From an uncultured Sphingobacteriales bacterium (GTDB taxonomy: Bacteria > Bacteroidota > Bacteroidia > Chitinophagales > Chitinophagaceae): 64,000 bases of DNA. The notes under the pieces are model-generated. The model worked only from the letters and a program-made list of their open reading frames with translations. It was not told where the DNA came from and did no database searches. A program made the translations under genes and the position numbers. Position 1 is the first letter of the stretch; every line of letters starts with the position of its first letter. Of this stretch, positions 9,850 to 20,474 are shown one piece after another. The stretch covers positions 1-64,000 of the forward strand of contig CALMQS010000089.1 in NCBI GenBank assembly GCA_937871285.1, written 5' to 3'.

Positions 9850-9870
9850 GGTCACTGATTTTCAGCGACC
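9850..9870. terminator. Terminator-like hairpin
   Basis: GGTCACTGA and TCAGCGACC pair over 8 of 9 positions around a TTT loop. On the minus strand it is followed by a T-rich run (CCTTTTCATTTT). It follows the tRNA-end-like fragment at 9884-9910 in that direction, so it may be a relic of a tRNA terminator. Confidence 0.4.
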
Positions 9871-9883
9871 TAATTCAATTTAA

Positions 9884-9910
9884 GTGATCCCGCTGGAATT
9901 GCGAGAAGAA
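9884..9910 (-). other. tRNA 3'-end-like fragment (weak)
   Basis: Read on the minus strand, ATTCCAGCGGGATCACT resembles the 3' half of a T-arm plus acceptor strand of a tRNA (compare the usual ATCCCAGCGGGATCAC ending). The T-loop part is degenerate and there is no 5' half. It could be an old attachment-site relic, or chance. Confidence 0.25.
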
Positions 9911-10220
9911 AATACCCAAACTGAGGGGTTTTCTCAAACTTTGAACAATAAAATAAAAACAATATTTTAGATTGCTTCCAACCCCAATTGAATATAATTA
10001 CAAATCGTAATTATATCGGCTAAGATGTAAAATCTAAGATCATTTTTTTAATTTTAACATCAGAAATTAAAGTGTTCTTTGATTCAGAGGAACTTGCAGT
10101 AAAAATATATACCGGTTGTGTAAAAACTGACACTCTTATACGCCTGCTTATCTATGGCAAATTCGTGGCAGCTTCCCTTTTTCAGACTTGTATATTGTTA
10201 ATATTCAGCTAATTACGGGA

Positions 10221-10248
10221 GAAGGGTTCGAATCCCTCACTCTCCGCT
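10221..10248 (+). other. 3' fragment of a tRNA-Ser gene, likely attachment-site remnant
   Basis: The stretch GGGTTCGAATCCCTC is a perfect T-arm, followed directly by ACTCTCC, a 3' acceptor strand, and discriminator G, as in bacterial tRNA-Ser (5' strand GGAGAGT). The matching 5' half is absent in the preceding 100 bases, so this is not a functional tRNA gene. Such 3' tRNA ends are typically left at one end of an element integrated by a tyrosine recombinase. No integrase gene is visible nearby. Confidence 0.6.
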
Positions 10249-10274
10249 GGAACACTGTTCAAAAAGTATTAAAT

Positions 10275-10310
10275 CCTTGCAAACTCAATGGTGGCAAGGG
10301 TTTTTTATTT
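10275..10310 (+). terminator. Rho-independent terminator behind the tRNA-Ser fragment
   Basis: CCTTGC (10275-10280) pairs with GCAAGG (10294-10299) across a 13-nt loop and is followed by GTTTTTTATTTT. Position and orientation fit the terminator of the tRNA-Ser gene whose 3' end lies just upstream. Confidence 0.55.
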
Positions 10311-10469
10311 TGGGTACTCCCCAAATTATTCAAAAATCCTCAAAGAAAACGGTCTAAATCGAGACCTTTTCTCCTCACTTTTCAAGGTCTCGCCAAATCG
10401 CTGAAATCCTTTACCACTTGATATCTCAGAAGATCGGATTAGGGAATTAGGACAGGAAAAAGAACAAAC

Positions 10470-12128
10470 CTACAGGGACTCTCTGCCCGGCTTCCTGTAA
10501 AAATCAACTTTTTCAGGTGTAAGCGGTTGATTTCCTGCAATGATATCGGCAGCCTTTTCTGCGATCATCATAATTGGCGCATACAGGTTTCCGTTAGTTA
10601 TATACGGCATTACACTTCCATCTACTATCCGTAAGCCGTCAAGTCCATGCACCCGGAACGTTAACGGATCTACCACAGACATGTTATCCGTGCCCATGCG
10701 GCAGGTGCAGGACGGATGCAAGGCCGTTTCCGCATCACGTTTCACCCAATCCAGTATTTGCACATCGCTATCAACGGCAGGCCCGGGTGAAAGTTCCCCG
10801 CCATTGAATGCAGCCATGGCCGGCTGATTCAGGATCTTCCGGGCACAGCGGATGGCCTCCACCCATTCCTTCCGGTCCTGATCTGTAGAAAGATAATTAA
10901 ACCGGATGGCTGGTTTTTCCTTTGGATCCGATGACCTGATCAGCACAGATCCACGGGCATCAGAATTCATTGGGCCAACATGCACCTGGTATCCATGACC
11001 CCCTGATGGAGAACTACCATCATATCGTATAGCCACAGGCAAAAAATGAAACTGAAGGTTAGGATATGCAACCGTTTCGTTGCTTCGGATAAATCCTCCT
11101 CCCTCAAAGTGATTGGTTGACGCAGGCCCTTTGCGAAACAGCATCCACTGCAAACCAACCCGGGGTTTATTATACCATTTCAACGCCGGCCAAACGCTTA
11201 CGGGTTGTTTGCAGGCATATTGGATATACACTTCAAGATGATCCTGCAAATTCTGCCCTACACCAGGAAGGTCGTGTAGCACCTCAACCCCTGCCGATTT
11301 CAACGTTTCAGGATCTCCTATTCCTGACAGCTGGAGCACCTGCGGAGAATTAATGGAGCCTCCACAACAGATCACTTCGCCTGCGGTAACCTTGTGCAAA
11401 CTATTTCCTTTTTCAAATTCTACTCCCACTGCACGCTTCCCGGAGAAAAGGATTTTGGTGACGAGCGCACCACAGATCACTTCAAGATTTTTTCGTTTTC
11501 CCAAAACAGGATGCAGATATGCATCTGAGGCAGACCAGCGCCTGCCATTTTTGATGTTACGGTCAAACATTCCAAAACCTTCCTGTTGAAATCCATTCAC
11601 ATCGTCTGTGAGCGGATAGCCTGCCTGTTTAGCCGCATCAAAAAAGGCGCTGAACAAAGGGTTAGTGGCAGGCCCGGTTTCGAGATGCAGCGGCCCGGCA
11701 CCACCACGCAAAGCATTTGTTCCGGCGGTTCTGTTTTCAGACTTTTTAAAATACGGAAGGCAATGGGCATAATCCCATGTTTCCATTCCCGGATCCTTTG
11801 CCCACTTTTCATAGTCCAACGGATTACCACGAATGAAAATCATTCCGTTAATGGAACTGGAGCCACCTAACACTTTTCCGCGGGCATGGTATACCTGCCG
11901 GTTATTCATGAAGGGTTCAGGCTCCGACTGGTATTGCCAGTCATAATATTTACTGCCAATCGGATAGGTAAGTGCAGCCGGCATATGAATGAAAATATCC
12001 CACCATGCATCTCTTCTTCCTGCTTCAAGCACCAAAACCCTGTGTTCCGGATTTTCACTGAGCCGGTTTGCCAGCACGCAGCCGGCAGACCCGCCTCCAA
12101 TAATGATTGTGTCAAAAATTTTTTTCAT
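10470..12128 (-). CDS. betA: Choline dehydrogenase, GMC oxidoreductase family
   Basis: A 552-residue membrane-associated FAD enzyme that oxidises choline to betaine aldehyde (and can continue to glycine betaine). The start is ATG 12128; a TTG six codons upstream would overlap betB. The ADP-binding motif [16 protein letters not shown] lies at residues about 7-22. The GMC signature [20 protein letters not shown] and the active-site region [10 protein letters not shown] (His471) are intact, as is the C-terminal [17 protein letters not shown]. Segments such as PEPFMNNR and NPLDYEKWA match the choline dehydrogenase branch rather than general GMC alcohol oxidases, and length equals E. coli BetA. 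It follows betB with a 1-nt gap, so translation is probably coupled. Confidence 0.9.
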   Translation of the reverse strand: MKKIFDTIIIGGGSAGCVLANRLSENPEHRVLVLEAGRRDAWWDIFIHMPAALTYPIGSKYYDWQYQSEPEPFMNNRQVYHARGKVLGGSSSINGMIFIRGNPLDYEKWAKDPGMETWDYAHCLPYFKKSENRTAGTNALRGGAGPLHLETGPATNPLFSAFFDAAKQAGYPLTDDVNGFQQEGFGMFDRNIKNGRRWSASDAYLHPVLGKRKNLEVICGALVTKILFSGKRAVGVEFEKGNSLHKVTAGEVICCGGSINSPQVLQLSGIGDPETLKSAGVEVLHDLPGVGQNLQDHLEVYIQYACKQPVSVWPALKWYNKPRVGLQWMLFRKGPASTNHFEGGGFIRSNETVAYPNLQFHFLPVAIRYDGSSPSGGHGYQVHVGPMNSDARGSVLIRSSDPKEKPAIRFNYLSTDQDRKEWVEAIRCARKILNQPAMAAFNGGELSPGPAVDSDVQILDWVKRDAETALHPSCTCRMGTDNMSVVDPLTFRVHGLDGLRIVDGSVMPYITNGNLYAPIMMIAEKAADIIAGNQPLTPEKVDFYRKPGRESL

Positions 12129-12129
12129 C

Positions 12130-13593
12130 TTAAAAAGGGGATTCAACGTTTCCTAATTCTACGTACACCGTTTTCAGCTGGGTATACTGTTGAAGAGCAG
12201 CAAGGCTATTCTCGCGGCCCAAACCGGATTGTTTATACCCGCCAAACGGAATTTCAATGGGGGTTATGTTATAATTATTGATCCAGCAGGTACCTGCCTG
12301 TAATTGATGGATGACGCGGTGACCGCGTTTGATGTCATTGGTAAATACCCCTGCCGCCAGTCCGTAGGCGGTATTATTAGCCCTTTCAATCACTTCTTCT
12401 TCCGAGTCAAAACATAGTATGGAGAGCACCGGACCAAAGATCTCTTCTTTGCAAATTTCCATGGCATCATCGCAATCCGTAAAAATGGCAGGAGCCAAAA
12501 AGTTGCCTGAAGTAATATCCCGTCCTTTAAAATCTTTTTCAGGCCTGAACCCACCGGTGAGTAAGGTTGCTCCTGCAGCTTTTCCTGCCTCAATAAACCG
12601 CATTACTTTTTCCATGTGTGCCTTACTGATCAATGCGCCCAGCTGGGTTTCCGGATCTGCCGGGTCTCCTACCCTGATCTTTTCCGTTCTTTCCTTTAGC
12701 TGCCTTAAAAAGATATCAAAAATTTTGCGATGCACAAATACCCTTGTACCATTTGAACAAACTTCCCCCTGTGTATAAAAATTTGCCAGCAGGGCTGCTG
12801 ATACGGCATTATGAATATCCGCATCTTCGAAAATGATGAGGGGAGATTTTCCACCCAGTTCCAGCGTAACCCTTTTGAGTTGGGATGCAGCACCTGCAAA
12901 GATTTTTTTACCGGTAGACACTGAGCCTGTCAATGAGATTTTTGCTATGCCCGGATGCTCCACCAACTTACTTCCAACCCGGCCGTCGCCCTGCACTACA
13001 TTAAACAAACCATCCGGGGCTCCGGCTTCCATTATTGCCTTCGCCAATTCAAGTGCCGTTGCCGGGGTGAGCTCGGATGGCTTAAAAATCATTGCGTTTC
13101 CACAGGCTAGCGCCGGGGCTGCTTTCCATGCAGCGATCTGGATCGGATAGTTCCATGCGCCAATGCCCGCGCAAACGCCTAAAGGTTCGGGACGCGTATA
13201 ACCAAAGGCGTTTTTCAAATCAAAATACTCCCCGTGTATGCCCGCGGCCATTCCTCCAAAATATTCCAGGGCATCTGCAGCCGAAGTAATATCCACAGCC
13301 AGGGATTCTGAAATGGGTTTTCCCACATCCTGCGTTTCTACCAAAGCAATTTGCTCCACCCTGGATCTTAAGATATCAGCTGCCTTTAATAAAACCCTGC
13401 CCCGTTCTGCTCCGGTTTTGGTACGCCAAACCCGGAAGGCCTTTTCTGATGATTGTACAGCTGCTTCAATATCCTCATTGGTGGCCTGGTATACTTCTCC
13501 CAATGGCTCATTATTGGCCGGGTTAAGGTTTATCCAGGTTTCCCTGTTTGAACCTGTAGTTAAAATGCCATCTATAAATTGAGTGTACTCCAT
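12130..13593 (-). CDS. betB: Betaine-aldehyde dehydrogenase
   Basis: A 487-residue NAD(P)-dependent aldehyde dehydrogenase that converts betaine aldehyde to glycine betaine. I chose ATG 13593 (MEYTQFIDG), 7 nt after the permease stop, instead of an in-frame ATG 63 nt upstream that would overlap the permease gene. Catalytic residues are present: general base Glu245 in [11 protein letters not shown] and nucleophile Cys279 in [12 protein letters not shown]. The BetB-type N-terminal phrase [16 protein letters not shown] and the C-terminal [20 protein letters not shown] support the betaine branch. It lies between the permease gene and betA in one transcription unit, giving uptake plus both oxidation steps. 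Confidence 0.9.
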   Translation of the reverse strand: MEYTQFIDGILTTGSNRETWINLNPANNEPLGEVYQATNEDIEAAVQSSEKAFRVWRTKTGAERGRVLLKAADILRSRVEQIALVETQDVGKPISESLAVDITSAADALEYFGGMAAGIHGEYFDLKNAFGYTRPEPLGVCAGIGAWNYPIQIAAWKAAPALACGNAMIFKPSELTPATALELAKAIMEAGAPDGLFNVVQGDGRVGSKLVEHPGIAKISLTGSVSTGKKIFAGAASQLKRVTLELGGKSPLIIFEDADIHNAVSAALLANFYTQGEVCSNGTRVFVHRKIFDIFLRQLKERTEKIRVGDPADPETQLGALISKAHMEKVMRFIEAGKAAGATLLTGGFRPEKDFKGRDITSGNFLAPAIFTDCDDAMEICKEEIFGPVLSILCFDSEEEVIERANNTAYGLAAGVFTNDIKRGHRVIHQLQAGTCWINNYNITPIEIPFGGYKQSGLGRENSLAALQQYTQLKTVYVELGNVESPF

Positions 13594-13600
13594 ATTTCTT

Positions 13601-15100
13601 TTAAGAGATGCTTTCTCTTTTATTTTTATGTAATTTATAATAATGAACGAACACACCCAGGCAAATCAACACCGCTGTATAAAGCCACGCTGCATACTGG
13701 TTATACCATCCTAAACCATAGGTTGCAGTGCGGGGCCATGATACATTGATGATCATAAAACTACTCCAGATCAGGGCCAGAATATTCACCGGGAATCCCC
13801 ATTTGCCCAAACTGAATTTGGCGTCGATATCTACTCCTTTCCGGGCTGATGTAAACCTGTTTTTCAGTTGAACTGCCACCACGATCCAGTAGGCCAGGTT
13901 AGCCCAAAGCATACCGATAGAAGTTACGAGCTCAAATACTTTTGGAAATTGAATATTCACCACCAGGATAATGATTGCTGCCAATCCACAAAGCAGGGTA
14001 GCTAAAACAGGAACCTGGGTTTTGCGGGAAACTTCAGATAAGGACTTACTGAAAGGCAGGCGCCCGTCACGCCCCATGGCGAACATTAATCTTACTGCCC
14101 CGGAATGCACAGCAAAGGTACACACAAGGATGGCAAAAATAACGATACAAAGAAAAAGTTTGCCTGCCGTTTCACCGAGGACTGATTTCACCAGCATCGG
14201 TAATCCTCCGCTTATATTTCCCAAATCCGGCATGCCCAAATCCGGCACTGCCATCAGGGCAAAAAGTAAGACCAGTAATCCGGAAAATCCAGCAGCAAGA
14301 AGCGCCTGGAGGATAGCACGTGGCGCCTTTTTACGGGGATCATGCGTTTCTTCAGCCAAGGTTCCGGCAGTATCGAATCCATACAGCACATAAGAGGCTG
14401 TTAACGCTGTAGCGGCCATTAAAACCGTTAGGTCAGGAAAAGAATTGAACCCGGATCCGCCGGCCTGAATGTTGACGACTGCTTCTACAGGAGACCTTAC
14501 TCTACTCAAAAAAAGCAGCACGATCAATAGGATAATGCCAACCAGTTCGGCAAAGACACCAATATTATTGACCACCGCCAGTAGCTTAATACCCCGGGCA
14601 TTGATAATGGTACTTATAACAATTAGAATAGAACCCAGTAAAATGGCATTCACCGCAACCGATTTTGGGTCATTTAAGGTTCCAATGATCTGGAAGGAAC
14701 TTGAAATTTGGGGCAGACTCACCTGGAGTGCCATGGCCACAGCAGCAAGCGTAACAATAAGACAAGCCAGGTAAATCCAGCCTGTCATCCATCCAAAGAA
14801 AGAGTTCCCGGTAAACTTGGCCCATTGATAAACCCCGCCAGACAACGGAAACCTTGAAGCGAGTTCTGCAAAACAGAGCGCCACCAGCAATTGACCCGCC
14901 AATACAAATGGCCAGGTCCAGAAAAATGCGGGACCGGCAACCCCATAACCCAAATGAAACATCTGAAAAAGACCCGTGAGAATAGAAATGTAAGAAAAGC
15001 CTGCAGCAAAACTCGAGAAACTGCCCATCGAACGCTTTAATTCCTGACGATAACCAAAACTGGCCAGATCGCTGTTATCAGTAACCGGAGAATCCTTCAT
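13601..15100 (-). CDS. APC-superfamily permease, probably choline/betaine or amine uptake
   Basis: A 499-residue integral membrane protein with about 12 hydrophobic helices. The N-terminal phrase ELKRSMGSFSSFAAGFSYIS and the segment ELASRFPLSGGVYQWAKFTG are typical of the amino-acid/choline transporter (ACT) branch of the APC superfamily (GabP/Hnm1-like). DPRKKAPRAILQALLAAG after helix 6 is the usual conserved loop. It is the first gene of the leftward operon with betB 7 nt downstream, which makes choline, betaine or a related quaternary amine the likely substrate. That substrate is inferred from context; the sequence alone cannot separate choline from GABA or amino acids. Confidence 0.8.
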   Translation of the reverse strand: MKDSPVTDNSDLASFGYRQELKRSMGSFSSFAAGFSYISILTGLFQMFHLGYGVAGPAFFWTWPFVLAGQLLVALCFAELASRFPLSGGVYQWAKFTGNSFFGWMTGWIYLACLIVTLAAVAMALQVSLPQISSSFQIIGTLNDPKSVAVNAILLGSILIVISTIINARGIKLLAVVNNIGVFAELVGIILLIVLLFLSRVRSPVEAVVNIQAGGSGFNSFPDLTVLMAATALTASYVLYGFDTAGTLAEETHDPRKKAPRAILQALLAAGFSGLLVLLFALMAVPDLGMPDLGNISGGLPMLVKSVLGETAGKLFLCIVIFAILVCTFAVHSGAVRLMFAMGRDGRLPFSKSLSEVSRKTQVPVLATLLCGLAAIIILVVNIQFPKVFELVTSIGMLWANLAYWIVVAVQLKNRFTSARKGVDIDAKFSLGKWGFPVNILALIWSSFMIINVSWPRTATYGLGWYNQYAAWLYTAVLICLGVFVHYYKLHKNKRESIS

Positions 15101-15165
15101 ATTTGAGTTACAGGTTTTGGTCTTACTAAATGAATATAGCTATAAAAAAGGGTGCGCCTGTTTTA

Positions 15166-15206
15166 GATTTTTACAGGTCCACCCTGATTTTTATGGTCTT
15201 TACCCT
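15166..15206. promoter_or_regulatory. Tandem 20/21-bp direct repeat, candidate activator site
   Basis: Two adjoining copies: GATTTTTACAGGTCCACCCT at 15166-15185 and a 21-bp version at 15186-15206 beginning GATTTTTATGGTC and ending ACCCT. Spacing of about two helical turns is typical for paired AraC-type monomers on one DNA face. It sits between the divergent permease-betB-betA and Rieske-dimethylglycine-sox operons, so it could control both. The AraC-type gene at 24046-24918 is the obvious candidate regulator (inference). Confidence 0.55.
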
Positions 15207-15286
15207 AAGGGAATATTAAATAACAACTTATATTTATGATATAGTTTAGTTTTTGTATCTGACTCCAAATTACAAAAAAAATCATC

Positions 15287-16501
15287 ATGTCCCTTCCCGG
15301 AATTGACACAAATTTCACGCTGCCTGCGCGCTTTTATACGAGCACCGAGATTTTCGAGAAGGAGCTTGAACGGATTTTCTACAGTCGCTGGATTTATGTG
15401 GCATGTGAAGCGGACCTTCCGAAACCAGGGGATTATATTACTTTAAAAATCGGAACACGGTCGTTTTTTCTGCAGCGTGGCCAAAACGGGGAAGTACGGG
15501 GATTTTACAATGTATGCCGGCACCGGGGTCATGAACTGTTGCAGGGAGAAAGAGGCAACCGCAAAGGCATCTCCTGTCCCTATCACAACTGGACCTACGA
15601 TCTTAGTGGAAAGCTATTGCGAGCACGTGGTATGGATGCCGATTTTTCCAAAGAAAATTTTGGGCTCAACCCTATAAATGTGGCCGTGATCGGCGGGCTT
15701 ATTTATGTTTGCCTCAACTCACCAGCGCCCGATGATATTGAAACCGTGAAGAACCTGCTTACACCTTATCTCACACCATACCAGGTGGCTACAACTAAAA
15801 TAGCCTGCCAGAAAGATATCGTTGAGGCCTGCAACTGGAAACTGGTTATAGAAAATAACAGGGAATGCCTGCATTGCGACACCAATCACCCAGAATTGTT
15901 GGTGCCGCTTTACAGCTCAGGTTTTGGCAAGGGGCTTGATAAGGATAATGTTCAGCCCTCGGAACAGCGCTTCCAGGAGACGCTGCAGGACAAGGAAAAG
16001 GAATGGGAATATCTCGGGCTTCCTTATGAATTGATAGAGTTCCCTGATGGACTGTGGTTTCGCACGGTACGACTACCACTGGCCAACCAATGTATATCCC
16101 ACACACTCAAGCCTGAACATGCCTGCAAAAAGCTGCTTGGTAATTTCAAACAGCCGGAGGGAAGCGGTCTTTCTTTGTGGACCCACCCAAATTCCTGGAA
16201 CCACTTTTTGAGCGATCATATCGTCACCTTCGCGGTCTTCCCGCTTTCGGTGAACCAGACGCTTGTGCGAACCAAATGGCTTGTAGCAGCCGATGCGGTG
16301 GAAGGTGTTGACTATAATCTTGATGACCTCACAAAAGTGTGGACCCAAACCAATCTACAGGATCAAAGCCTGGCAGAAGGAACTTACCGCGGCATTTGTT
16401 CCGGCGGCTACCTGCCGGGGCCAATCGCTGATGAGGAGTACCTTGTTAAGCAGTTTCTTTCCTGGTATACCCATCAACTCACCATAAACCCCGGGCACTG
16501 A
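15287..16501 (+). CDS. gbcA: Rieske-type oxygenase, glycine betaine demethylase GbcA-like
   Basis: A 404-residue ring-hydroxylating-type oxygenase alpha subunit. The Rieske [2Fe-2S] ligands are Cys77/His79 in CRHRGHE and Cys97/His100 in CPYHNW. The mononuclear iron motif is NRECLHCDTNHPEL with His196 and His201. In the GbcA family this centre hydroxylates a methyl group of glycine betaine, releasing formaldehyde and dimethylglycine; context (choline oxidation on one side, dimethylglycine and sarcosine oxidation on the other) fits exactly. It heads the rightward operon and its stop overlaps the next start (TGATG). The reductase partner GbcB is not encoded in the window. Related Rieske demethylases act on carnitine or stachydrine, so the substrate is inferred mainly from neighbours. 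Confidence 0.8.
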   Translation: MSLPGIDTNFTLPARFYTSTEIFEKELERIFYSRWIYVACEADLPKPGDYITLKIGTRSFFLQRGQNGEVRGFYNVCRHRGHELLQGERGNRKGISCPYHNWTYDLSGKLLRARGMDADFSKENFGLNPINVAVIGGLIYVCLNSPAPDDIETVKNLLTPYLTPYQVATTKIACQKDIVEACNWKLVIENNRECLHCDTNHPELLVPLYSSGFGKGLDKDNVQPSEQRFQETLQDKEKEWEYLGLPYELIEFPDGLWFRTVRLPLANQCISHTLKPEHACKKLLGNFKQPEGSGLSLWTHPNSWNHFLSDHIVTFAVFPLSVNQTLVRTKWLVAADAVEGVDYNLDDLTKVWTQTNLQDQSLAEGTYRGICSGGYLPGPIADEEYLVKQFLSWYTHQLTINPGH

Positions 16502-18924
16502 TGCCAAAAATTGTAATAATAGGAGCCGGTATCGTTGGCTGCTCACTTGCCGACGAACTGACCGAACGCGGATATACCGATGTAGTCGTTATTGAAAAAG
16601 GTCCCTTGTGGGCGCCCGGTGGCTCCACGTCGCACGCCCCCGGCGTTGTATTCCAGACCAATGGGTCGCGTACCATGGCGCAGTTCGCCCAACAGACCGT
16701 TGAAAAATTATATAGTCTTCGCCATAACGGCGAACCCTGTTTTCTTAAGGTAGGCAGCCTGGAGCTTGCCACAACGCCTGAGCGACTGGCGGACCTACAC
16801 CGAAGGGCGGGGCTGGCCATATCTGTTGGCATTAACGCAAAAGTGATTTCTCCAGAGGAGGCATTGCGGATGCACCCGATGCTGGCTCAAGACAAATTAT
16901 TGGGTGCTTTGTATGTGCCTGACGATGGCATTGCCCGCGCAAAACTCGCAGACCAATTAATGGGTGAGCGGGCGATCAGCCGCGGAGCAAAATTCATTCA
17001 AAACTGTGAAGTAACTGCTATAGATCAGAGCGATGGTCACGTTACAGGGGTTCAAACTACGCAGGGATCATTCCCGGCAGATATCGTTGTTTCCTGCGCC
17101 GGCATATGGGGACCGAAGATTGGAGCGATGGTGGGCATGCAGAAAGCGATACAACCATTGGCGCACCAACTCTGCTACACCGCACCCATGACCGAACTGG
17201 CCGCATACAAAACTGAAGCGGAACTGCCCGTGCTCCGTCATCAGGGGGCTGATCTGTATTTCAAACAAAGAGGCCACAGTCTCGCGGTTGGCTGGTACGG
17301 ACACCGCCCGCTTCCGGTAAGGGCTGAGGACATTCTTCCCAACGACCGCGCCGAAATAATGCCGAGCCAGATGCCTTTTACTCCGGAAGAGTGGAAAGGT
17401 GCCATGGAAGGTGCAACTGAAGTTATTCCGGCGCTGAAAGATGCGGAGATTGCCGAGTCCATGAACGGTTTATTTTCCTTCACTGTAGATAACTTCCCGC
17501 TGATGGGTGAATGGTCGGGGTTGAAAGGATTCTGGGTTGCCGAAGCAGTATGGATCACCCATGGATGTGGTGTGGCTCGTGCCATGGCAGAATGGATCGT
17601 CAACGGGCATCCTACGCTTGCTGTACATGAATGCGATGTCAACAGATTTGAGCCCCACCAGTTGGGACCACAACATATTGAAGAACGCGGTGCGCAGAAC
17701 TATATTGAAGTGTATGATCTGTTACATCCACTGCAACCTATGGCGTCACCACGTCCTATTCGCACCACCGGATTTTACCAGCGCCAGCAGCAGCTCGGTG
17801 GCTTCTTTCTCGAAGCTGCCGGCTATGAACGACCGCAATGGTACGAGACCAACGCCAGCCTGGTTGACCGCTACCCCTCTCCGCCCCGCGATGCGTGGAG
17901 CGCATCCTTCTGGTCGCCGGTCATCGGCGCCGAGGCTCGTGCCGTAAGGGAAGGCGTGGGACTGTTTGATATCACAACCCTGAAAAGGATCGAGGTCATA
18001 GGCAAGGGCGCCCTGGAATTCCTGGAGCGACTGACAACCGGTAACCTGCGCAAAAAAACCGGCTCTATTACCTATTGCCTCTTGTTGAACGAAAGCGGCG
18101 GCATAATGAGCGACATCACCATCATGCGCCGTGGCGAGCAGGACTTTTTCATTGGGGTAAACAGTAATATAGATATCAATTACCTGAAACAACTGGCACC
18201 CGACACTGTGTTTGTGCGTGATATTACCGCAGGCACCGTGGCGTTAGGGCTCTTCGGACCTAAGTCGCGGGAACTCGCCCAATCTTTAACCAGGGATGAC
18301 CTAAGCAACGAGGCGCTCGGTTATTTCCGGCTGAAACATACGTATTTTGGTCATGTACCGGTAATGCTGGCCAGGCTTTCTTACGTTGGGGAGCTGGGAT
18401 ATGAGATCTATACCACTGCCGACCTGGCACTAAAAGTCTGGGACACGCTCTGGCAGGCAGGAAAACAATACGGGCTTATAGCAGCCGGTCGTGGCGCATT
18501 CAACTCCATGCGCCTGGAAAAGGGATACCGCAGCTACGGTACCGATATGACGAGTGAGCACAATCCTTACGAAGCAGGACTTGGTTTTGCAGTGCGCAAG
18601 GGTGGCGGTTTTACAGGCGCTGAGGCTTTGAGCAAAGTGGATCAAAATACATTAAGCAAACGCCTGGTATGCCTGGTGCTCGATAACCCTCAACATGTAG
18701 TGCTGGGCAAAGAGCCCGTGCTGCACGAGGGGAAAGTGGCAGGTTATGTTACCAGCGCCTATTTCGGTCATACCATTGGCAAACCACTGGCGTATGCCTG
18801 GGTGCCTGCAGCATTGAGCACGTTGGGTACAGCCCTTTCTATACGATATTTCGACAACGATTACCCGGCCACTGTAGGACAGGATCCGCAGTACGATGCT
18901 CAAATGACACGATTAAAATCATGA
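16501..18924 (+). CDS. Dimethylglycine oxidase/dehydrogenase (FAD plus folate-binding GcvT domains)
   Basis: An 807-residue two-part enzyme. Residues 1-380 are a DAO-type FAD domain with the dinucleotide motif [18 protein letters not shown]. The phrase [15 protein letters not shown] contains the His used for covalent FAD attachment in dimethylglycine oxidase. An FAO linker follows, then an aminomethyltransferase (GcvT) half from about residue 450 ([51 protein letters not shown]). The N-terminal part removes a methyl group from dimethylglycine as an iminium, and the GcvT part passes it to tetrahydrofolate. It overlaps gbcA by 1 nt and soxB by 4 nt, so the order follows the pathway. Whether it reduces oxygen or an electron carrier cannot be told from sequence. 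Confidence 0.87.
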   Translation: MPKIVIIGAGIVGCSLADELTERGYTDVVVIEKGPLWAPGGSTSHAPGVVFQTNGSRTMAQFAQQTVEKLYSLRHNGEPCFLKVGSLELATTPERLADLHRRAGLAISVGINAKVISPEEALRMHPMLAQDKLLGALYVPDDGIARAKLADQLMGERAISRGAKFIQNCEVTAIDQSDGHVTGVQTTQGSFPADIVVSCAGIWGPKIGAMVGMQKAIQPLAHQLCYTAPMTELAAYKTEAELPVLRHQGADLYFKQRGHSLAVGWYGHRPLPVRAEDILPNDRAEIMPSQMPFTPEEWKGAMEGATEVIPALKDAEIAESMNGLFSFTVDNFPLMGEWSGLKGFWVAEAVWITHGCGVARAMAEWIVNGHPTLAVHECDVNRFEPHQLGPQHIEERGAQNYIEVYDLLHPLQPMASPRPIRTTGFYQRQQQLGGFFLEAAGYERPQWYETNASLVDRYPSPPRDAWSASFWSPVIGAEARAVREGVGLFDITTLKRIEVIGKGALEFLERLTTGNLRKKTGSITYCLLLNESGGIMSDITIMRRGEQDFFIGVNSNIDINYLKQLAPDTVFVRDITAGTVALGLFGPKSRELAQSLTRDDLSNEALGYFRLKHTYFGHVPVMLARLSYVGELGYEIYTTADLALKVWDTLWQAGKQYGLIAAGRGAFNSMRLEKGYRSYGTDMTSEHNPYEAGLGFAVRKGGGFTGAEALSKVDQNTLSKRLVCLVLDNPQHVVLGKEPVLHEGKVAGYVTSAYFGHTIGKPLAYAWVPAALSTLGTALSIRYFDNDYPATVGQDPQYDAQMTRLKS

Positions 18925-20186
18925 CAAGTACGAACGATACATTAGCTCCCGGCACCATCGGCCGGCGACGGGCGGCCACGCTCCCCGAGCAGCCTCCACA
19001 GTTGTGGAAATCGGTCAGGCCAAAGAAAGCATACGATGCGGTCATCGTGGGCGGTGGTGGTCATGGACTTTCCACTGCCTATTACCTGGCAAAAAACCAT
19101 GGACTCACCAATATTGCGGTACTGGAGAAGGGTTGGCTTGCGGGAGGTAATACGGCCCGCAATACCACCATCATCCGTTCCAACTATCTCTGGGATGAAT
19201 CGGCAGGGATATATGAGCACTCCTTAAAATTATGGGAGACGCTGGAGGAAGATCTCGGCTATGAAATGTTCTTCAGCCAGCGTGGTGTGCTCACGCTTGC
19301 ACATTCCATTAGTGATGTGCGATCGAAGCGCCGGAATTTCTATGCTAATGCCCTCAACGGTATAGATAGTGAATGGCTTACTCCTGAAGAGGTGAAGAAG
19401 CTGGTTCCCATCATCAATATCAGCCCGGATGTACGCTATCCCGTGCATGGCGCCACCTACCAGCCCCGTGGTGGCATTGCCAAACATGACTGGGTGGCCT
19501 GGGGTTATGCAAAGGCAGCGAGCGACCTTGGCGTGGATATTATTCAGGGCGCCGAAGTAACAGGTTTTGACATTCAAAATAATAAAGTGCAGGGTGTACA
19601 GACCACGCAGGGCAATATTGCTGCCGGCAAGGTGGGTCTCGTAGGCGCAGGGCATTCGTCAATACTGGCCAATCTTGCCGGGTTCTCCATTCCCATACAG
19701 AGCCGGCCATTGCAGGCGCTGGTGAGCCCGTTGCTGGAGCAGGTGCTCAATACGGTGGTGATGAGCGGCGCGGTACATGTGTATGTGAGCCAGGCACACA
19801 AAGGTGAACTGGTGATGGGAGCAGGCACTGATGCCTTTAACTCCTATGCACAGCGCGGTGGCTTTCATGTAATAGAACACCAATTAGCAGCTGCGCTGGA
19901 ACTATTCCCGATATTCTCCCGTGCGCAGGTGCTCAGAACATGGGGAGGTATCGTTGATGTTTCTCCGGACGCTTCACCTATCATTGGTCTAACCCCGGTT
20001 GAAAACCTGTTTATTAACTGCGGCTGGGGAACAGGTGGTTTCAAGGCCACGCCCGGTTCAGGTTGGGTGATGGCGCATACCATGGCAAACGGAACCCCGC
20101 ATGAACTGAACCGCCCCTTCGCACTCGACCGCTTTGTAACGGGGCATCTTATTGATGAACATGGAGCAGCAGGTGTTGCCCACTAA
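18921..20186 (+). CDS. soxB: Sarcosine oxidase subunit beta
   Basis: A 421-residue FAD/FMN flavoprotein subunit of heterotetrameric sarcosine oxidase, which oxidises sarcosine to glycine. It shows the SoxB leader ending [20 protein letters not shown], the FAD motif [16 protein letters not shown], the flavin-binding phrase [20 protein letters not shown] and the C-terminal [16 protein letters not shown]. Length and order match the family. Its start overlaps the dimethylglycine gene by 4 nt (ATGA). Unlike the classical soxBDAG operon, a 288-bp non-coding stretch separates it from soxD. Confidence 0.92.
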   Translation: MTSTNDTLAPGTIGRRRAATLPEQPPQLWKSVRPKKAYDAVIVGGGGHGLSTAYYLAKNHGLTNIAVLEKGWLAGGNTARNTTIIRSNYLWDESAGIYEHSLKLWETLEEDLGYEMFFSQRGVLTLAHSISDVRSKRRNFYANALNGIDSEWLTPEEVKKLVPIINISPDVRYPVHGATYQPRGGIAKHDWVAWGYAKAASDLGVDIIQGAEVTGFDIQNNKVQGVQTTQGNIAAGKVGLVGAGHSSILANLAGFSIPIQSRPLQALVSPLLEQVLNTVVMSGAVHVYVSQAHKGELVMGAGTDAFNSYAQRGGFHVIEHQLAAALELFPIFSRAQVLRTWGGIVDVSPDASPIIGLTPVENLFINCGWGTGGFKATPGSGWVMAHTMANGTPHELNRPFALDRFVTGHLIDEHGAAGVAH

Positions 20187-20474
20187 AAAATACTTTATGC
20201 TTTTAGGGGTGTTTAAATGTAGTAATGAAGATTTTTGTATAAAACCTGAAGACGCCATTATAACTGAACGATGAAGTGATTGCGATGCAACGAAGATGCC
20301 ATAAAAAACCGCTGCCGGTATCTAAATGAATTATTTTTTGTTACCGGCAATTGTATTTCATAGCATCGTCCCTTGTGTCACACCCTTGTACTGCAGTACC
20401 AATGGCATCATGAATACACTAAAACAGGTGCTGCTAACGCAGTAAGTGAGCGGCAGCCTTATAAAATTTATAGT
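20187..20474. other. 288-bp insert between soxB and soxD with inverted repeat
   Basis: Non-coding and more AT-rich than the flanking genes, which are otherwise overlapping or tightly packed. It contains a perfect 7-bp inverted repeat, GCCGGTA (20314-20320) and TACCGGC (20342-20348), with a 21-nt spacer. It could be an attenuator or terminator splitting the operon, or the scar of a small mobile element. Confidence 0.45.

Noticed and set aside
10150..10248. Complete tRNA-Ser gene
   Set aside because: Only the T-arm and 3' acceptor are present; no 5' acceptor, D-arm or anticodon arm in the preceding 100 bases.
13594..13656. Longer betB start
   Set aside because: It would overlap the permease gene and add a hydrophobic, non-family leader.
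20373..20474. Upstream extension of soxD
   Set aside because: The added 34 residues do not resemble SoxD, which starts right before the CPxCG motif.
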